NCBI RefSeq assembly: GCF_004799145.2 | Contig: NW_021636384.1 | Coordinates: forward strand, 806,001-870,000 | Direction of reading: 5' to 3' | Length of the DNA stretch: 64,000 nt | From: Neltuma alba | Lineage: Eukaryota > Streptophyta > Magnoliopsida > Fabales > Fabaceae | Shown: positions 1-10,720 of the stretch, piece after piece | Position numbering within the stretch: position 1 is the stretch's first letter | Layout: each line of letters opens with the position of its first letter | Program-made: the position numbers and the translations under genes | Notes under the pieces: model-generated | What the model saw: the letters and a program-made list of their open reading frames with translations, nothing else | What the model was told of the DNA's origin: nothing | Databases searched by the model: none

Positions 1-1733
1 ACATGTTCCCCTCTTGCAGATACAGTGACCTCAACAAATGGGTCTGCTCTATTTAGAAGCCTCAAGCCTTTCAATAATGCACTGATTTCCGCAGGGTCAG
101 ATGGCTCAATTGCAACTCTTAAAGTTGGGGCAACCTGGAAAGCCATGCCAGAGAAAGGCCAACAATTCTTGCTAGATGAGAGCGTAGCACTTTTCAGGAT
201 ATGTTGGCCAAGGCCTCGAATAGCAACAATATTTCCTGCTTTAGCAGACGTCACTACTTTCAAGCCTTGGCCCATCATTAGATACAAAGATTGTAGTTCA
301 GCCTCTTGAACATGCTTTTGCATTTGTTCCCCTTTTAGCGGATCATACAAAGCTGAAAGGACAAAAACTTTCTGTCTTGCAGACAAAGTTCCACTAAATA
401 TCCTAGCAAATGCCAAGAAACACTCATCAGATTCACCCTCTCCATCACCAGAATAGTTCACGACCTCCGTGTATGAACCCCTATCAGGAAGCATTTTAAT
501 TGGCACGGCAAACATTTTCGAGACAAAAGCAACACATGGAGCTTCAGGTTTCCAATCACATTCCTCCACTGATTTTCTAACAAGCTCTGCCTCAGCAAGC
601 ACATTCTGATCAACCCCATTATCAAGAACCTCTCTCTTTGGGAGAAGACGTGAGATACGAAACGACTGGGCAGATGCTGGATCTGGCATACACTTTACCA
701 CCATTGATAAGATTGTATCTGAAAGAGGAAGCCACCGACTCATAACAGCTTGAAGCACAAGCTTAGGGTCTTTATTTTGCAATTCACGAGATGGTATAGA
801 CAAATTGAATGACTTAATGACTTTCTCAAGCATTCCTTTGTCACCATCACCCTCTAGAGCTCCCTGGTATACCTGCCATAGTGGTTCAAGAACAAATTGG
901 ACAAACATTGGCCTCGCCTTACTTCCCCCACCTACACCTTTCTTACCAACAATCATTTTAGTTTTGGAATTGAAATACCGAGGACCCCACAAGGCTTTTT
1001 GCAATGCGGTAACACTAGCCCCCAATTTTGAAGCATAAAATTCAGCAAACTCATGAACTCTGAATCCCCAACCATCTAGTGCGCACACAAATCCCACATT
1101 CCCTTTCTGCGGTTGAAACATATCTTCATCGTCATCTTCTATGAGGTCAATGTTTTCATCAACAGTCACATCGCCTGAAGGTCCTGCAAGTATGGAATCT
1201 ACATCTGACAAATATTTCTCAGACTTATATGTACTAATTATCCCATTGACCTCATGCACAATCCGTAATAACCGAATATAGGCTTCCATGGGACTTAACT
1301 TCAATTCACTAATCAACCTATCAATCTTGTTAAGAACCAAGCATGGTGAGAGCTTCTCAATCCAACACTGCCGCAACACAGCGTGGGTTTGAATATGCAC
1401 GCCTTCAACAGCATCAACCAAAATTAATGCACCATCACTTAATCTAGCAGCTGTGGACACCTCACTACAAAAGTCCATATGACCAGGGGAATCTATGAGG
1501 TTAATAGAGTAGTCTTTATAATGAAGAGCAATGGAAGAGCTCTTCATGGTGATGGCCCTCCTTTGTTCCTCATCAAGATAGTCCATGAACCTAATTCGTC
1601 CAGCCAATTTTGGATGAAGTAGGCCACCCCCTGAAGCAGCAATCAAATGATCAGCCAGTGTAGTCTTTCCATGATCAACATGTGCCAATATACATATGTT
1701 TCTGATTTTCCCGGTATCAAAATCATCCTCCAT
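1..1733 (-). CDS. EFL1: Elongation factor-like GTPase 1 (EFL1/RIA1 type), 5' part, truncated by window edge
   Basis: From the ATG at 1733 the minus strand reads open for about 577 codons to the window edge with no stop. The G domain is clear: P-loop AHVDHGKT (residues 17-24), switch region RRAITMKSSS (58-67), G3 DSPGHMDF (81-88) and G4 NKID (135-138). A long charged insert (about residues 180-230, with acidic IEDDDEDMFQPQ) follows, then an EF-2-like stretch with domain II features. The insert and the start MEDDFDTGKIRNICILAHVDH point to EFL1 rather than cytosolic eEF2. In yeast and human the protein works with SBDS to release eIF6 from pre-60S ribosomal subunits in the cytoplasm. Family members are roughly 1,000 residues, so a little over half is visible. 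Just upstream the minus strand reads TTGTGCAG before the ATG, a plausible 3' splice site, so the leader is probably split by an intron. The family call is firm; the lack of introns in this part is read directly from the open frame. Confidence 0.93.
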   Translation of the reverse strand, partial: MEDDFDTGKIRNICILAHVDHGKTTLADHLIAASGGGLLHPKLAGRIRFMDYLDEEQRRAITMKSSSIALHYKDYSINLIDSPGHMDFCSEVSTAARLSDGALILVDAVEGVHIQTHAVLRQCWIEKLSPCLVLNKIDRLISELKLSPMEAYIRLLRIVHEVNGIISTYKSEKYLSDVDSILAGPSGDVTVDENIDLIEDDDEDMFQPQKGNVGFVCALDGWGFRVHEFAEFYASKLGASVTALQKALWGPRYFNSKTKMIVGKKGVGGGSKARPMFVQFVLEPLWQVYQGALEGDGDKGMLEKVIKSFNLSIPSRELQNKDPKLVLQAVMSRWLPLSDTILSMVVKCMPDPASAQSFRISRLLPKREVLDNGVDQNVLAEAELVRKSVEECDWKPEAPCVAFVSKMFAVPIKMLPDRGSYTEVVNYSGDGEGESDECFLAFARIFSGTLSARQKVFVLSALYDPLKGEQMQKHVQEAELQSLYLMMGQGLKVVTSAKAGNIVAIRGLGQHILKSATLSSSKNCWPFSGMAFQVAPTLRVAIEPSDPAEISALLKGLRLLNRADPFVEVTVSARGEH

Positions 1734-4700
1734 TCTGCACAACTTTTGCATTCAAGCCTGTTATTGAAAGTACAAATAGAAAGAGAAAGATGAATAAACA
1801 GAAAAAGATATGAGCAATATATACACTTACAATCTGCGTTAAAACAGAACAAGACGTAAGAAAGAAATAAAGTTGTGTTCAATGAACCTCCAGCATCTAA
1901 AATACCTGTTGTATAATTTTTTGGTCATTTTGTATTATCATGTAACTTAAACAGTATGTTTTGGCTATATCAGTTTTGAGCTTGTTCACTCCATTGACAG
2001 CGTTCCTTCACCCCAAGTCAAATATTTGGAGTCAATTAAACCGATTTATTTGATCTTTTATAGTTACTTATCAGAACTTCCTCCATTCCGGTCTAACAAC
2101 TCATAATCACAGTGAACCAGATAAAATGCATAACAGCTTGAAATCATACATTCATGGCTGTCATCAATATTCTCAAAAGAACACCCTGAGCCCAAGTCAT
2201 ACCAACCATTATTTGTTACTGAACAGTAGAATAGAGGATGACACAGTGCATAATAAATTCCCATCTCTAGCAAAATTTTAGTTTGCAGATAGGCAAGGGA
2301 AATGAAGAACAAGGAAGACTATATAAACATTTAAGATTACAAAAGTCTCTTACCCCCTTCAATAGTAGAATGGACAGGAAGTCACGCAGATGGAAAGGGA
2401 CAAACTCTTCTCTGACAAAGGGTTTTCAGGCTCCAAAATGGTCAAAAGTGCCTCTGGTACAAGAATCAAAAGGCATCAATAAAGGAGGAATGAAAATACA
2501 ATGCAAATGGATTTGAAGCTCTTACGGGCCTGACACCTGACTGGACATCCTCTGGGTTCAGAATTTGAACCCACTGCCCCCATCCAACCAGGGATAACCC
2601 AGCATATGATCGGGCCGGGTTATCATGCACAGGTTTGGCCAGTTTCCGTCCAACAGCAAAATGACAAGACACAAAATTAAGAACCACGAGAATCAAATGC
2701 TTATTGGCTAGAAAATCATGCATTTCACTAGTTGTCTTTTTTTACAAGAACCAATTATTCAGTTCATCATGTCAACAATGTCATAATACTGACTTCCCTT
2801 ACACAGCTAGCCCACTATCAGATAAGAGACAAAATGCATCTTTAGCAATTACACTATTCATATCATTATAGGCACATACAAGCATCACATCACTTTCACA
2901 TGGTAAAGAAAAAAAAGACATCAATCATCATCCAGAAAGTCCTAATAATCAGCAAGTAAACTACTCAGGAGTTCTGTTACAAAATGCAGCTAAGTTCATG
3001 AATCACATACAAATCGTCAATAATGGTAATTAAAAAAAAAATTGCATATTTAGGGATAAAACTGTAATTTCTCCTTAAGGTTTTCTGTAGGACAAAATAG
3101 GCTCAATTTAATAAAAACTATTGGTAAGACATTAAGAAATGCACAAGCAAAGTGAAATTAAAATGAGACGTTCTTAACTGGTAAGATGAATGATATACTG
3201 CATGACACTATCTTAAGCACAGTTGAATGTAAGAAATATGTTTATATATATGCAAGGAATATATATTTATAGCCATAAGTAAGTCTTGACCAAATTAGGC
3301 AGCATAAACTGAATTATCTTTTGGGTTTCATAAGTTGTTTTCCTATTCCTCTCCCACATTTGGTCATACTAAACAATTTTAAATTACCAAAGGATCAGTT
3401 ATTTCAACTGCCACTGCCAAGTATCAATCCATGTAAATAATCATATCAACACAGACTATGCTAATTTCAAAAACATCCCCTGATTTTTCACATTGATTTT
3501 CACTTAAGGACTGTCATTCTCAAGAAGCCATAACATTATCCTAACATAAAAAGAGTGCACATGAAAAGCCAACACAAATATATTGGTCTGAAATATTTGT
3601 AAAAAACGACAAATCTGCCAAAGCATAAAAAGAGCCCTTAATATGTACCTGACTTTGATGAGCAAGAACAGATTGGACAGGCTTGCCGATTGATGGAGTC
3701 TGAAGATCCCATATAAGCAAGTATTGATCATCACCAACAGAGCCAAATAAGTATTCATGCCTGAAATGCCATGCTACATCAACGCCCTCATGAACCTGGT
3801 ACAAATCAATAAGCCACTGAGTTTACAAGATAGATTGTGCAGTAGAATTAGAGAATAAGGAAAATGATTTATTTACGATTTATGTTCACAGAAGGTTTAA
3901 ATACAGTACAAGGAAAATGCCTAGTATAATATTAATATGCACCGGACTCTTTTGTAACAAATTAAGGCATATAGATGGAATTAACATAAACTAATCCATT
4001 CGGTAAGCAAATATCTTTAGATATTTAGGTTCAAGTTAGCTCTTCCATAAGCCTCGTCAAACAAAACACATCAAATGCGTCTTCCAAGATTGAGTGGCTT
4101 AGAACCCCCTCCTACATATATATACTTATATATCCTATATGTACACACAATTTAAAATCAGATATCACAGTACAAGTCAAAATTGTGTTTTTCATCCCCC
4201 ATCAACATGGCAAGGTCGTATCTTATTAGTAAGGGATAAAAACACTCACATTTTAAAATTTGAGTTGGTTGGGAAAAGGTAGTTAAAAAGGCACACCCCT
4301 TCGTGGAGGGTAGGGGTAGCTCCTTGAGGCCAGAAGTGCTATAAGGTCACTTGCATGAGTGAAGTAAAGTGCATTTAATTTAGGAAAAAAAGAAGAGAAT
4401 GATATATAATGAATTAAGCAAATCCAATCATATAGCATATTTTGGATTTTGGCGTGTACAACCGTCCAGGGAGTCTGATAAATAGGGTCTGGAAAGGTAA
4501 GAGATAATTCCTCCTGTTAATAGCCAAACAACATTATTTTCTGCTTTTTCATAGTAAAAGAACAGCTTATTAAAATAGGCGATGAGTCACCAAAAGGAAG
4601 AAGAAAATGAAAACTATGCAATATATTCATAAAGTAACATTCACTCATTCAGACAAAGAAAAAAGCAGATAATTGAAAATATTTACGCAGGGTGTGAGAA

Positions 4701-4924
4701 GAGAAAATGGCATGTCAGAATCATCAATTCATCAATCATCATGCATGCTTCAATCAGTCATCAAATCACAAAATAAAGAAAGAAAGAAATTAAAACACTT
4801 GAGTAAAAGAAACTAAGAAACCAAAATCACCAAAGAAAGATACTAAAAGAGACAAGCCACAATCAGTCACCAAATAGCAATAGCACGGGTAACTGAAGCT
4901 TACAAAAGGAAGAAATCACAGACC
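1734..4924 (-). other. Inferred long 5'UTR intron of EFL1
   Basis: AT-rich sequence without a convincing complete gene. It holds the stranded MSI1-type exon at 3649-3795 and little else that I can name. A GGTTCAAATTC box on the minus strand near 2565 resembles a pol III B box, but no poly-A tail or target-site duplication was found with it. The intron status depends on the leader exon proposed at 4925-5150. Confidence 0.4.
3649..3795 (-). pseudogene. Isolated exon of an MSI1-type WD40 gene
   Basis: A 147-bp (49-codon) open exon with intact borders: acceptor TTTGTACCAG before it and donor CAG/GTACAT after it. It starts VHEGVDVAWHFRHEYLFGSV and continues GDDQYLLIWDL, ending HQSQ. This is one WD40 blade of the MSI1/RbAp48 family (histone-binding subunit of CAF-1 and PRC2), where the stretch corresponds to an internal exon. 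From memory the family reads VHEGVVEDVAWH, so two residues seem to be missing after HEGV. I see no other MSI1 exon within several kb on either side. The most likely explanation is a DNA-level partial gene duplication left in the EFL1 leader intron. Because the splice sites look usable, it could appear as a cryptic exon in EFL1 transcripts. Confidence 0.7.
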
Positions 4925-5150
4925 GTAAGTGAAGAGACGAAGTCGAGACGAGAGACGGAGACGAGAGAGACCGAGTGAATTAGCGAGCACTGAGCAGTGT
5001 TCGCCTGCGGCCTTTTCGACTTTGAATTCGCACTTCGCAGATGAGAGATCAGCGAGACAAAGACGGAGTTGCGGAGTCAGAGAGACCTTCGCGACAGAGA
5101 CAGTAAGCGGTGCCGTATTAGGGCTTTTGAAAAGTAACTCCTTTTAAAAT
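4925..5150 (-). promoter_or_regulatory. Probable 5'UTR exon and transcription start region of the EFL1 gene
   Basis: This GC-richer island stands out from AT-rich surroundings. On the minus strand it begins with AAAAGCCCTAATACGGC, a typical plant leader start, continues with pyrimidine-rich TCTCTC sequence and ends near a possible donor (CTTACG/GTCTG). It has no convincing protein-coding potential. The next gene start on this strand is the EFL1 ATG at 1733, which has an acceptor-like CAG just before it. I infer a non-coding first exon separated from the coding exon by an intron of about 3.2 kb. RNA-seq is needed to fix the borders. Confidence 0.45.
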
Positions 5151-5159
5151 CATAACGAC

Positions 5160-6223
5160 ATATGGACAAACCTCGATGATTCTCGTTCTGAGACTAACTT
5201 CCATCCATTCTTGACTGTTCAATATTAGTGAAAGTTAGAGCCCACTTTAATCCCATTATATCCCTCCAATCCAATGCAATGAGAATATAATGTAATATCA
5301 ATTACACAATCCTCTTATAATTCTATTTATAAGTAACTTTTAACATGTTTTATATTAAGAAAAACTTTAAATTTTATTAACTCTAATTTAAAATTCAATA
5401 ACTTTTCAATAGTATCCTTAATTAATATAGATTATACTTGTATAAATAAAATTAATACAATAATAATTATTTAAATTGAATAAATAGCAAAAGATAATTT
5501 TATCCTTACAATGGCAACAACACGCTCTCTCTAGACGAGAAGAGACAATGAAGACGTTTCTTGTTTTCACTGCATTACTGTACTACTTCCTCGCTCCTCC
5601 TAATGGAAAATAAAAACTCTCTAATGCAACACTAAAAAACGTACAAATCAAGAAGTTTGGGTGCTCATATATGAAGAGGTGGAAGTACAAGGGACCATGG
5701 AGATGGGTCGTAAGTTCTCCTTGTCTTCAGATTTGAAGAGGGCGACATTGGTGATGCTCAGGCTCACAAAAAATTAGGATGGAGGAGATCTCTTGTGTGA
5801 ACAATGGTGGACATGGTGCTTAGACCTAAAGAAATGCGATAGGTGTGAATGACGAGAAAGTTTGTTGAGGATGGAGGTGGGGTCACGGGTTTTGGTAGTG
5901 CTCAAATTCACTCAGGAGAAAGGTTAACTGCAGAGAATGAAGACCAGACGTTACGTTGCCGACAATGGTACCTTTTGTGTTTGTCTCATCGTCCGTCAAA
6001 AAGCCACATCTTGTGAGTCTCGATGTGCTTCTGTAAATATGGGTTGAGGGTTTGATGGTGGTGGAGCAGGAGAAGGTGGAGGGGCAGGAAGGGGCATCGC
6101 TAGTGGTGAGGGTGGTGGTGATGTTAACGGCGGGTGAATTCCATGGAGGGCGAAAATTGACAGACAAAGGTGGGAAAATGCACAAGTAGATGGGGGGTAT
6201 TTTTGGCATAAGGCAATGGTAAT
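5160..6223. other. Spacer between the EFL1 promoter and the first LINE; AT-rich MITE-like segment
   Basis: Intergenic. About 5304-5512 resembles segments at 9985-10245, 36945-37190 and 51545-51800, with shared blocks such as TTCTATTTATAAGTA and AAGAAAAACTTTAAA. These are probably diverged copies of one small AT-rich transposon family. From 5540 to 6220 there is GA-rich, low-complexity sequence with short open frames that I consider chance. Confidence 0.4.
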
Positions 6224-6235
6224 GAAGATTCACAG

Positions 6236-8758
6236 TTTCATCTATGACACTCTAATAGTTGGAAAGGATGGTTGGCAGTGAAGGTGGATCTTGAGAAAGC
6301 ATATGACAGATTGGAGTGGAGTTTCATCTATGACACTGTGATAGCTGCAGGTTACCAAACTTCTGTGTAACTGTTATCATGACTTGTATTGCAAGTCCCT
6401 CATTTAGAGTTCTTTTGAACGGAGACCCCACGGAACAATTTAAAGCCTCAAGGGGTATTAAGCAAGGGGATCCTATCTCTCCCTACATTTTTACCTTCTG
6501 TATAGAGCGACTCAACCATCTAATCAGAGATTAAGTGGGTGAAGGAGAGTGAACACCAATACAGATCAATAGAAGAGGGCAACTTTTATATCATCTGTTC
6601 TTTGTCGATGATCTAGTCTTGTTTGGTGAAGCTTCTAAGACACAGATTGAGGTGATGATGAAATGCTTAGACAAATTTTGTGAAGCATTGGGACAAAAGG
6701 CAAATAAAGGCAAAACAAAAATTTGTTTTCTGAAAATATCCATTTCTCTAGAGCACTATCTATGAGTTAGAAGATGGGAGTTGGACTAACCGGAGAAATA
6801 GGGAAATATCTAGGCATACCTCTCATATACCAGAGAGCCTCTTACAATATGTTTACTCCAATTCTGGAAAAAACAAACAAGAAACTAGGGGGTTGGAAGA
6901 GGAAGCTTTTGAACTTGGTAGGAAGGGTGACTCTGATGAAATATGTGATAACAGCACTACCATCTTATCATATGTAAACAATACTCCTACCCAAAAAACT
7001 GTTAGGGAAATCGAGAAGAAAAGCAGGCAATTCTTTTAGGGAGGCAATGATGATGAAAGAAAGATGCACCTTGTCTCCTAGGATGTGATCACAATAAAGA
7101 AACAGAATGGAGGCTTTGGTATGAAGGATCTACATAAACAGAATAAAGCTTTCATAATGAAATTGTGTTGGGGTATGATTTGCAGATGTGATGCATTTTG
7201 GGTACATGTCCTCCATGTAAATTATAAATGTGGGGAGGAAGAGGTGCCCCGAGTTAGAAGGAAGGTTAATTCATCCGTGACTTGGAGAAGCATTTGTAGT
7301 GTTTGGGACCATTTCACTATTGCTTTGGGCAAGAAAATAAGAAATAGAAAAGAGTCATCCTTTTGGTTCGACAACTGGTCAAAGATAAACGTTCCCTTAA
7401 TTGAACTTGTTTCAGGAGCTAAGGGTTTGATTGATACCAATGAAAGAGTTAATGACTATGTGATACATAATGGAGAATGGAATAAGGAGAAGATGAAAGT
7501 TTGGTTTCAACCAAATATTGTTGACCGTATCACCTGTGTGCATCCACCTCGTGAGGAGAGAGGAGAGGATAAACACTTTTGGAAGCCGGCCCCTAATGGC
7601 CGGTTTTCTGTTAAATCTGCATACTCTTTTCTTTTTTCAGGTACCACAAGGAGGGAGGATAGCATATGGAAGAGGCTATGGTGTTGGCAGGTACTAGAGA
7701 AGATCAAATCTTTCATGTGGTTCTTTTGTCATGACAAGATTCACATAGGCCAACTGAGGAGAAGAAGGGGAATTATGGACTTAACATCATGCCTGTTTGG
7801 TTGTGAAGAGGAAGAGAACACAATGCATTTACTATGAGATTGTGTAAATTCAAGGGAGAGATGGAAATCAGTTTTGCAACCCCATATGTGGGGAGAGTTC
7901 TTTTCCTTACAAGGTACATAATGGCTGAAGTGGAACCTACAGAAAGAAGCCGGAAAGGACTTTACGCAGAAAGTCCATTGGCACAATCTGATTGGGAAAG
8001 TCCATTGGGACAATCTGTTTGGATATCTCTGTGGGGATATCTAGTTGTCAAGGTGCTAGAAATTGTTCGGGGAAGCTGTTAATTCAGAGTATTTAACGGC
8101 TGAATCAAGCTTCTTTAGAGCTTGCTCAGACTATGACCTCCGCAAAAGTTGTGAGAGACTGAATGACAAACACCCTAGGGGGCTAGACTACCAAGATACA
8201 CTGGAAGATTTTATCAAGCTAGAGGTTGATGACTTGGTTTTAGAAAAAGGTAAGAGTTGATGTGGAGGAGTAATCAGAAGCAAGGGTAGGGATTGGATCA
8301 TGGGATTTAGCTGTAAACTCTCTAAAGTTTTCTCAATCATTGCAGAACTCATTGGTATCACTTGGGGATTTTATCTCAGTTGGGCTAGGGGATTCAGAAA
8401 GGTCCACCTCATGTCTAATTATTTGGAGGCACTTAATCTTGAGACTAGGGTTTGTGATAGAAGTCACCCTTTTTATGATGTGGTAGAAGAGAATAGAGTG
8501 CTACTATGCAAGAATTGGCAAGTAGTTGTTAACTATTAAGACCGAGAGGAGATGTCCAGTGCAAATCAATTGGCTAAACTAGCCTATGGGATGTTAGGAA
8601 GCTACAAAATCTTTGATCAACCACCATGTCTAAACCTGCAGGGAGATGGGGGATGATGAGAGGGCTATCTTAATCTGAAGCTGTTAGCCTTCATTTTGAT
8701 TTTGTGTATTTTGTAATTAATATCTTGAATTCAGTTTCTTTCAACAAAAAAAAAAAAA
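6236..8758 (+). mobile_element. 5'-truncated L1-type LINE with poly-A tail and target-site duplication
   Basis: Non-LTR retrotransposon in the plus direction. It ends in a run of about 13 A (8746-8758). It is flanked by a 12-bp direct repeat with one mismatch: GAAGATTCACAG at 6224-6235 and GAAGATTCATAG at 8759-8770. Inside, in order, are reverse transcriptase blocks, the Cys/His zf-RVT region and an RNase H remnant. The ORF1 protein, endonuclease and N-terminal RT are absent, as expected from incomplete target-primed reverse transcription. A 17-bp sequence at the 5' junction (6235-6251) recurs at 6321-6337. Confidence 0.88.
6266..8540 (+). pseudogene. LINE reverse transcriptase / RNase H remnant
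   Basis: Translated pieces in shifting frames give the plant L1 RT signature: VDLEKAYDRLEW near 6280, IKQGDPISPYIF near 6460, the catalytic FVDDLVLF near 6601, then GKYLGIPL and GGWKRKLLNLVGRVTLMKYV (about 6800-6940). The block at 7085-7837 is the linker and zf-RVT region (WKRLWCWQVLEKIKSFMWFF). Around 8260-8330 CGGVIRSKGRDWIMGFSC resembles the start of the RNase H-like domain. Stops and frameshifts occur throughout, for example between 6520 and 6780 and near 7840, so no functional enzyme can be made. Confidence 0.85.
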
Positions 8759-8770
8759 GAAGATTCATAG

Positions 8771-10720
8771 TGGGGATCCTATGCATCCTCATTGCTTCTC
8801 CTTCATCTTTCTTTATAAGCAATAACCATCATCTCTTTTTTATTCCTAAATATAAACAATATTTATAAGTTATCTTAAATTTTTGAAGCAAATTTTCTAG
8901 TTTGTCCCCATTAATTATTTATTCTAATATTTAATATATTTATTATCTCATTTCCCAAACCATCATCTTTCTCTATTACACATTCTCTCTCTTTCATAAT
9001 TCTCTTTATTATAATAATTTTCTTATTCTCTTTCTTTATATAAGGGTATTTTAGAGAAAAAAATTTCTATTTTTTTCCAATTTATTATCTTTAATTAACT
9101 TTTTAATTTATGTAATGATGTCCTATATTACTTATAATAAGGGACAGAGGGAATATTTTTTTGGTAATCATGATTACCGTTACCAATATCAAATGTCAAC
9201 CAAAACGCACACTTATATGGCAATGGGATCTAAATTGCCATTCATTACCATTACAACTCTGTAATGCGGTTGAACCAAACGGGCCTTAATCTCTTGTGGT
9301 ACGATTCTAATTTCAAATTTGTTTAAGCTGGAAATATATAATTACTAATTAAATATTACTACACCCAGTTAACTAAATTGGGAGAATAAGAAAATATTCA
9401 AAGTATTTTAAAATATTTGTATTGATATTTTTTTAAATTAATTTGTCTCGTTTATAAATTGACATATAATTTAATAATATATAAGTATTTTAGAAAGATT
9501 ATATAATGTATATTATAATTTAGTAACTTTTTTAACATCTCCAAATTAATCAACCGTATTTTACATTAAGGTTCAGATAATAGTTTCCATCCAAAGGATT
9601 TAGATCTTCTGAAGTTATGAAATTTACAGAAAATCATGAGGTGAAAAGTAACAAGCGAAGCCAACAATTGAGACTTATTTTGAAGCGTATTTCTTGGTCC
9701 TATATATAGGAGGACCCTTTGATTGACTGTTGAACGGGAATTGAGAAATTTAATTAATTTAGGTAATTGAATTAGATTTGTCAACAGTTTGTTTTAATTT
9801 TTCTTTACATTCTTTACTTTTTGGAAGGAATTGATATGGCCATCTTTGTGGGAGTATTCAGCTAACCTCTTGAATCAAGCTCCCACAACCGCAAAAGAGA
9901 CACCCCACGAGACGGCTAACCAACCAGTGAATGATTAAAATCATCTTGCAATTATGTGATTGAATTTGCATATTCATTCGTTCTAACCCTCAACTGATAC
10001 TCTTTTAATTTTATTTATAAGTATTTTCAGCATTTTTCATATAGATTAAGAAAAACTTTAAAATGCATTAATCCTTCATTAAAATATAATAACTTTTTAA
10101 TTTTACTCATATTTAATATATACACTATTTAAGAAAATAACTATTTATACTATAATAAATGAAAGACAAAATAGTATATTCTTAATAAAAATTTAATAAA
10201 ATGATTTATAAATAAAACGAAAAAATCTCCTCCCTCCCGTTGTGAATAGAACCGCAAGAGCATTTTATTTTATTGAAGTAGAATTTTAGCTTCTTGTTTT
10301 TTAAATGCTTTCAGTTTTACAGTTGAACTCACTTTCAAATAAATGTTGGTTTCACCTGTGTTATGTACTTTTCTTCTGTCACGATCCCAAAACATTTCAA
10401 AACCAGTAATCCAGTATAGAATAGTCAAGTTTAATTCAGTAACCTCTTGATTACAACACTCACATAACAGGGTAAGAGGATTTTTCCCCCCAGATAGTAT
10501 TCCTTCCTGGTTTTCTTCAAACATAAGTTACAGACAATTCAAACATTTGTCGAGTGGCTTTTCCCCCCATGTGACTCTCTCTAAATTGCATGTTGCCTCT
10601 TAACAAATGTGGAACTAAGAAGCCAGGAGAGAAATTGGTTTCCTATTAAAAAGATGAAGATTACAAAACTCTACAAAATTCATTAGTGCAGAAGAAATAC
10701 ACGATCGCTGAGCACAAAAT
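8771..10720. other. Spacer between LINE and SYF1, with MITE-like debris
   Basis: No gene seen. About 8845-9150 ends in ATAATAAGGGACAGAGGGAAT, close to the terminus of the Stowaway family at 38076, 46447 and 47628, so this is probably a diverged relative. About 9155-9290 starts and ends with sequences like those of small DNA transposons (AACCAAACGGGCCTTAA at the right end). About 9985-10245 is another copy of the AT-rich family seen at 5304, 36945 and 51545. The last 200 bases include the 3'UTR of SYF1. Confidence 0.4.

Noticed and set aside
2516..2660. Possible SINE (B-box-like GGTTCAAATTC on minus strand)
   Set aside because: No A tail and no flanking duplication found; the motif lies in a small palindrome and may be chance.
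5883..6233. 116-codon minus-strand open frame
   Set aside because: Composition is low-complexity (Thr, Ser, Pro), it ends at the LINE target site and matches no family.
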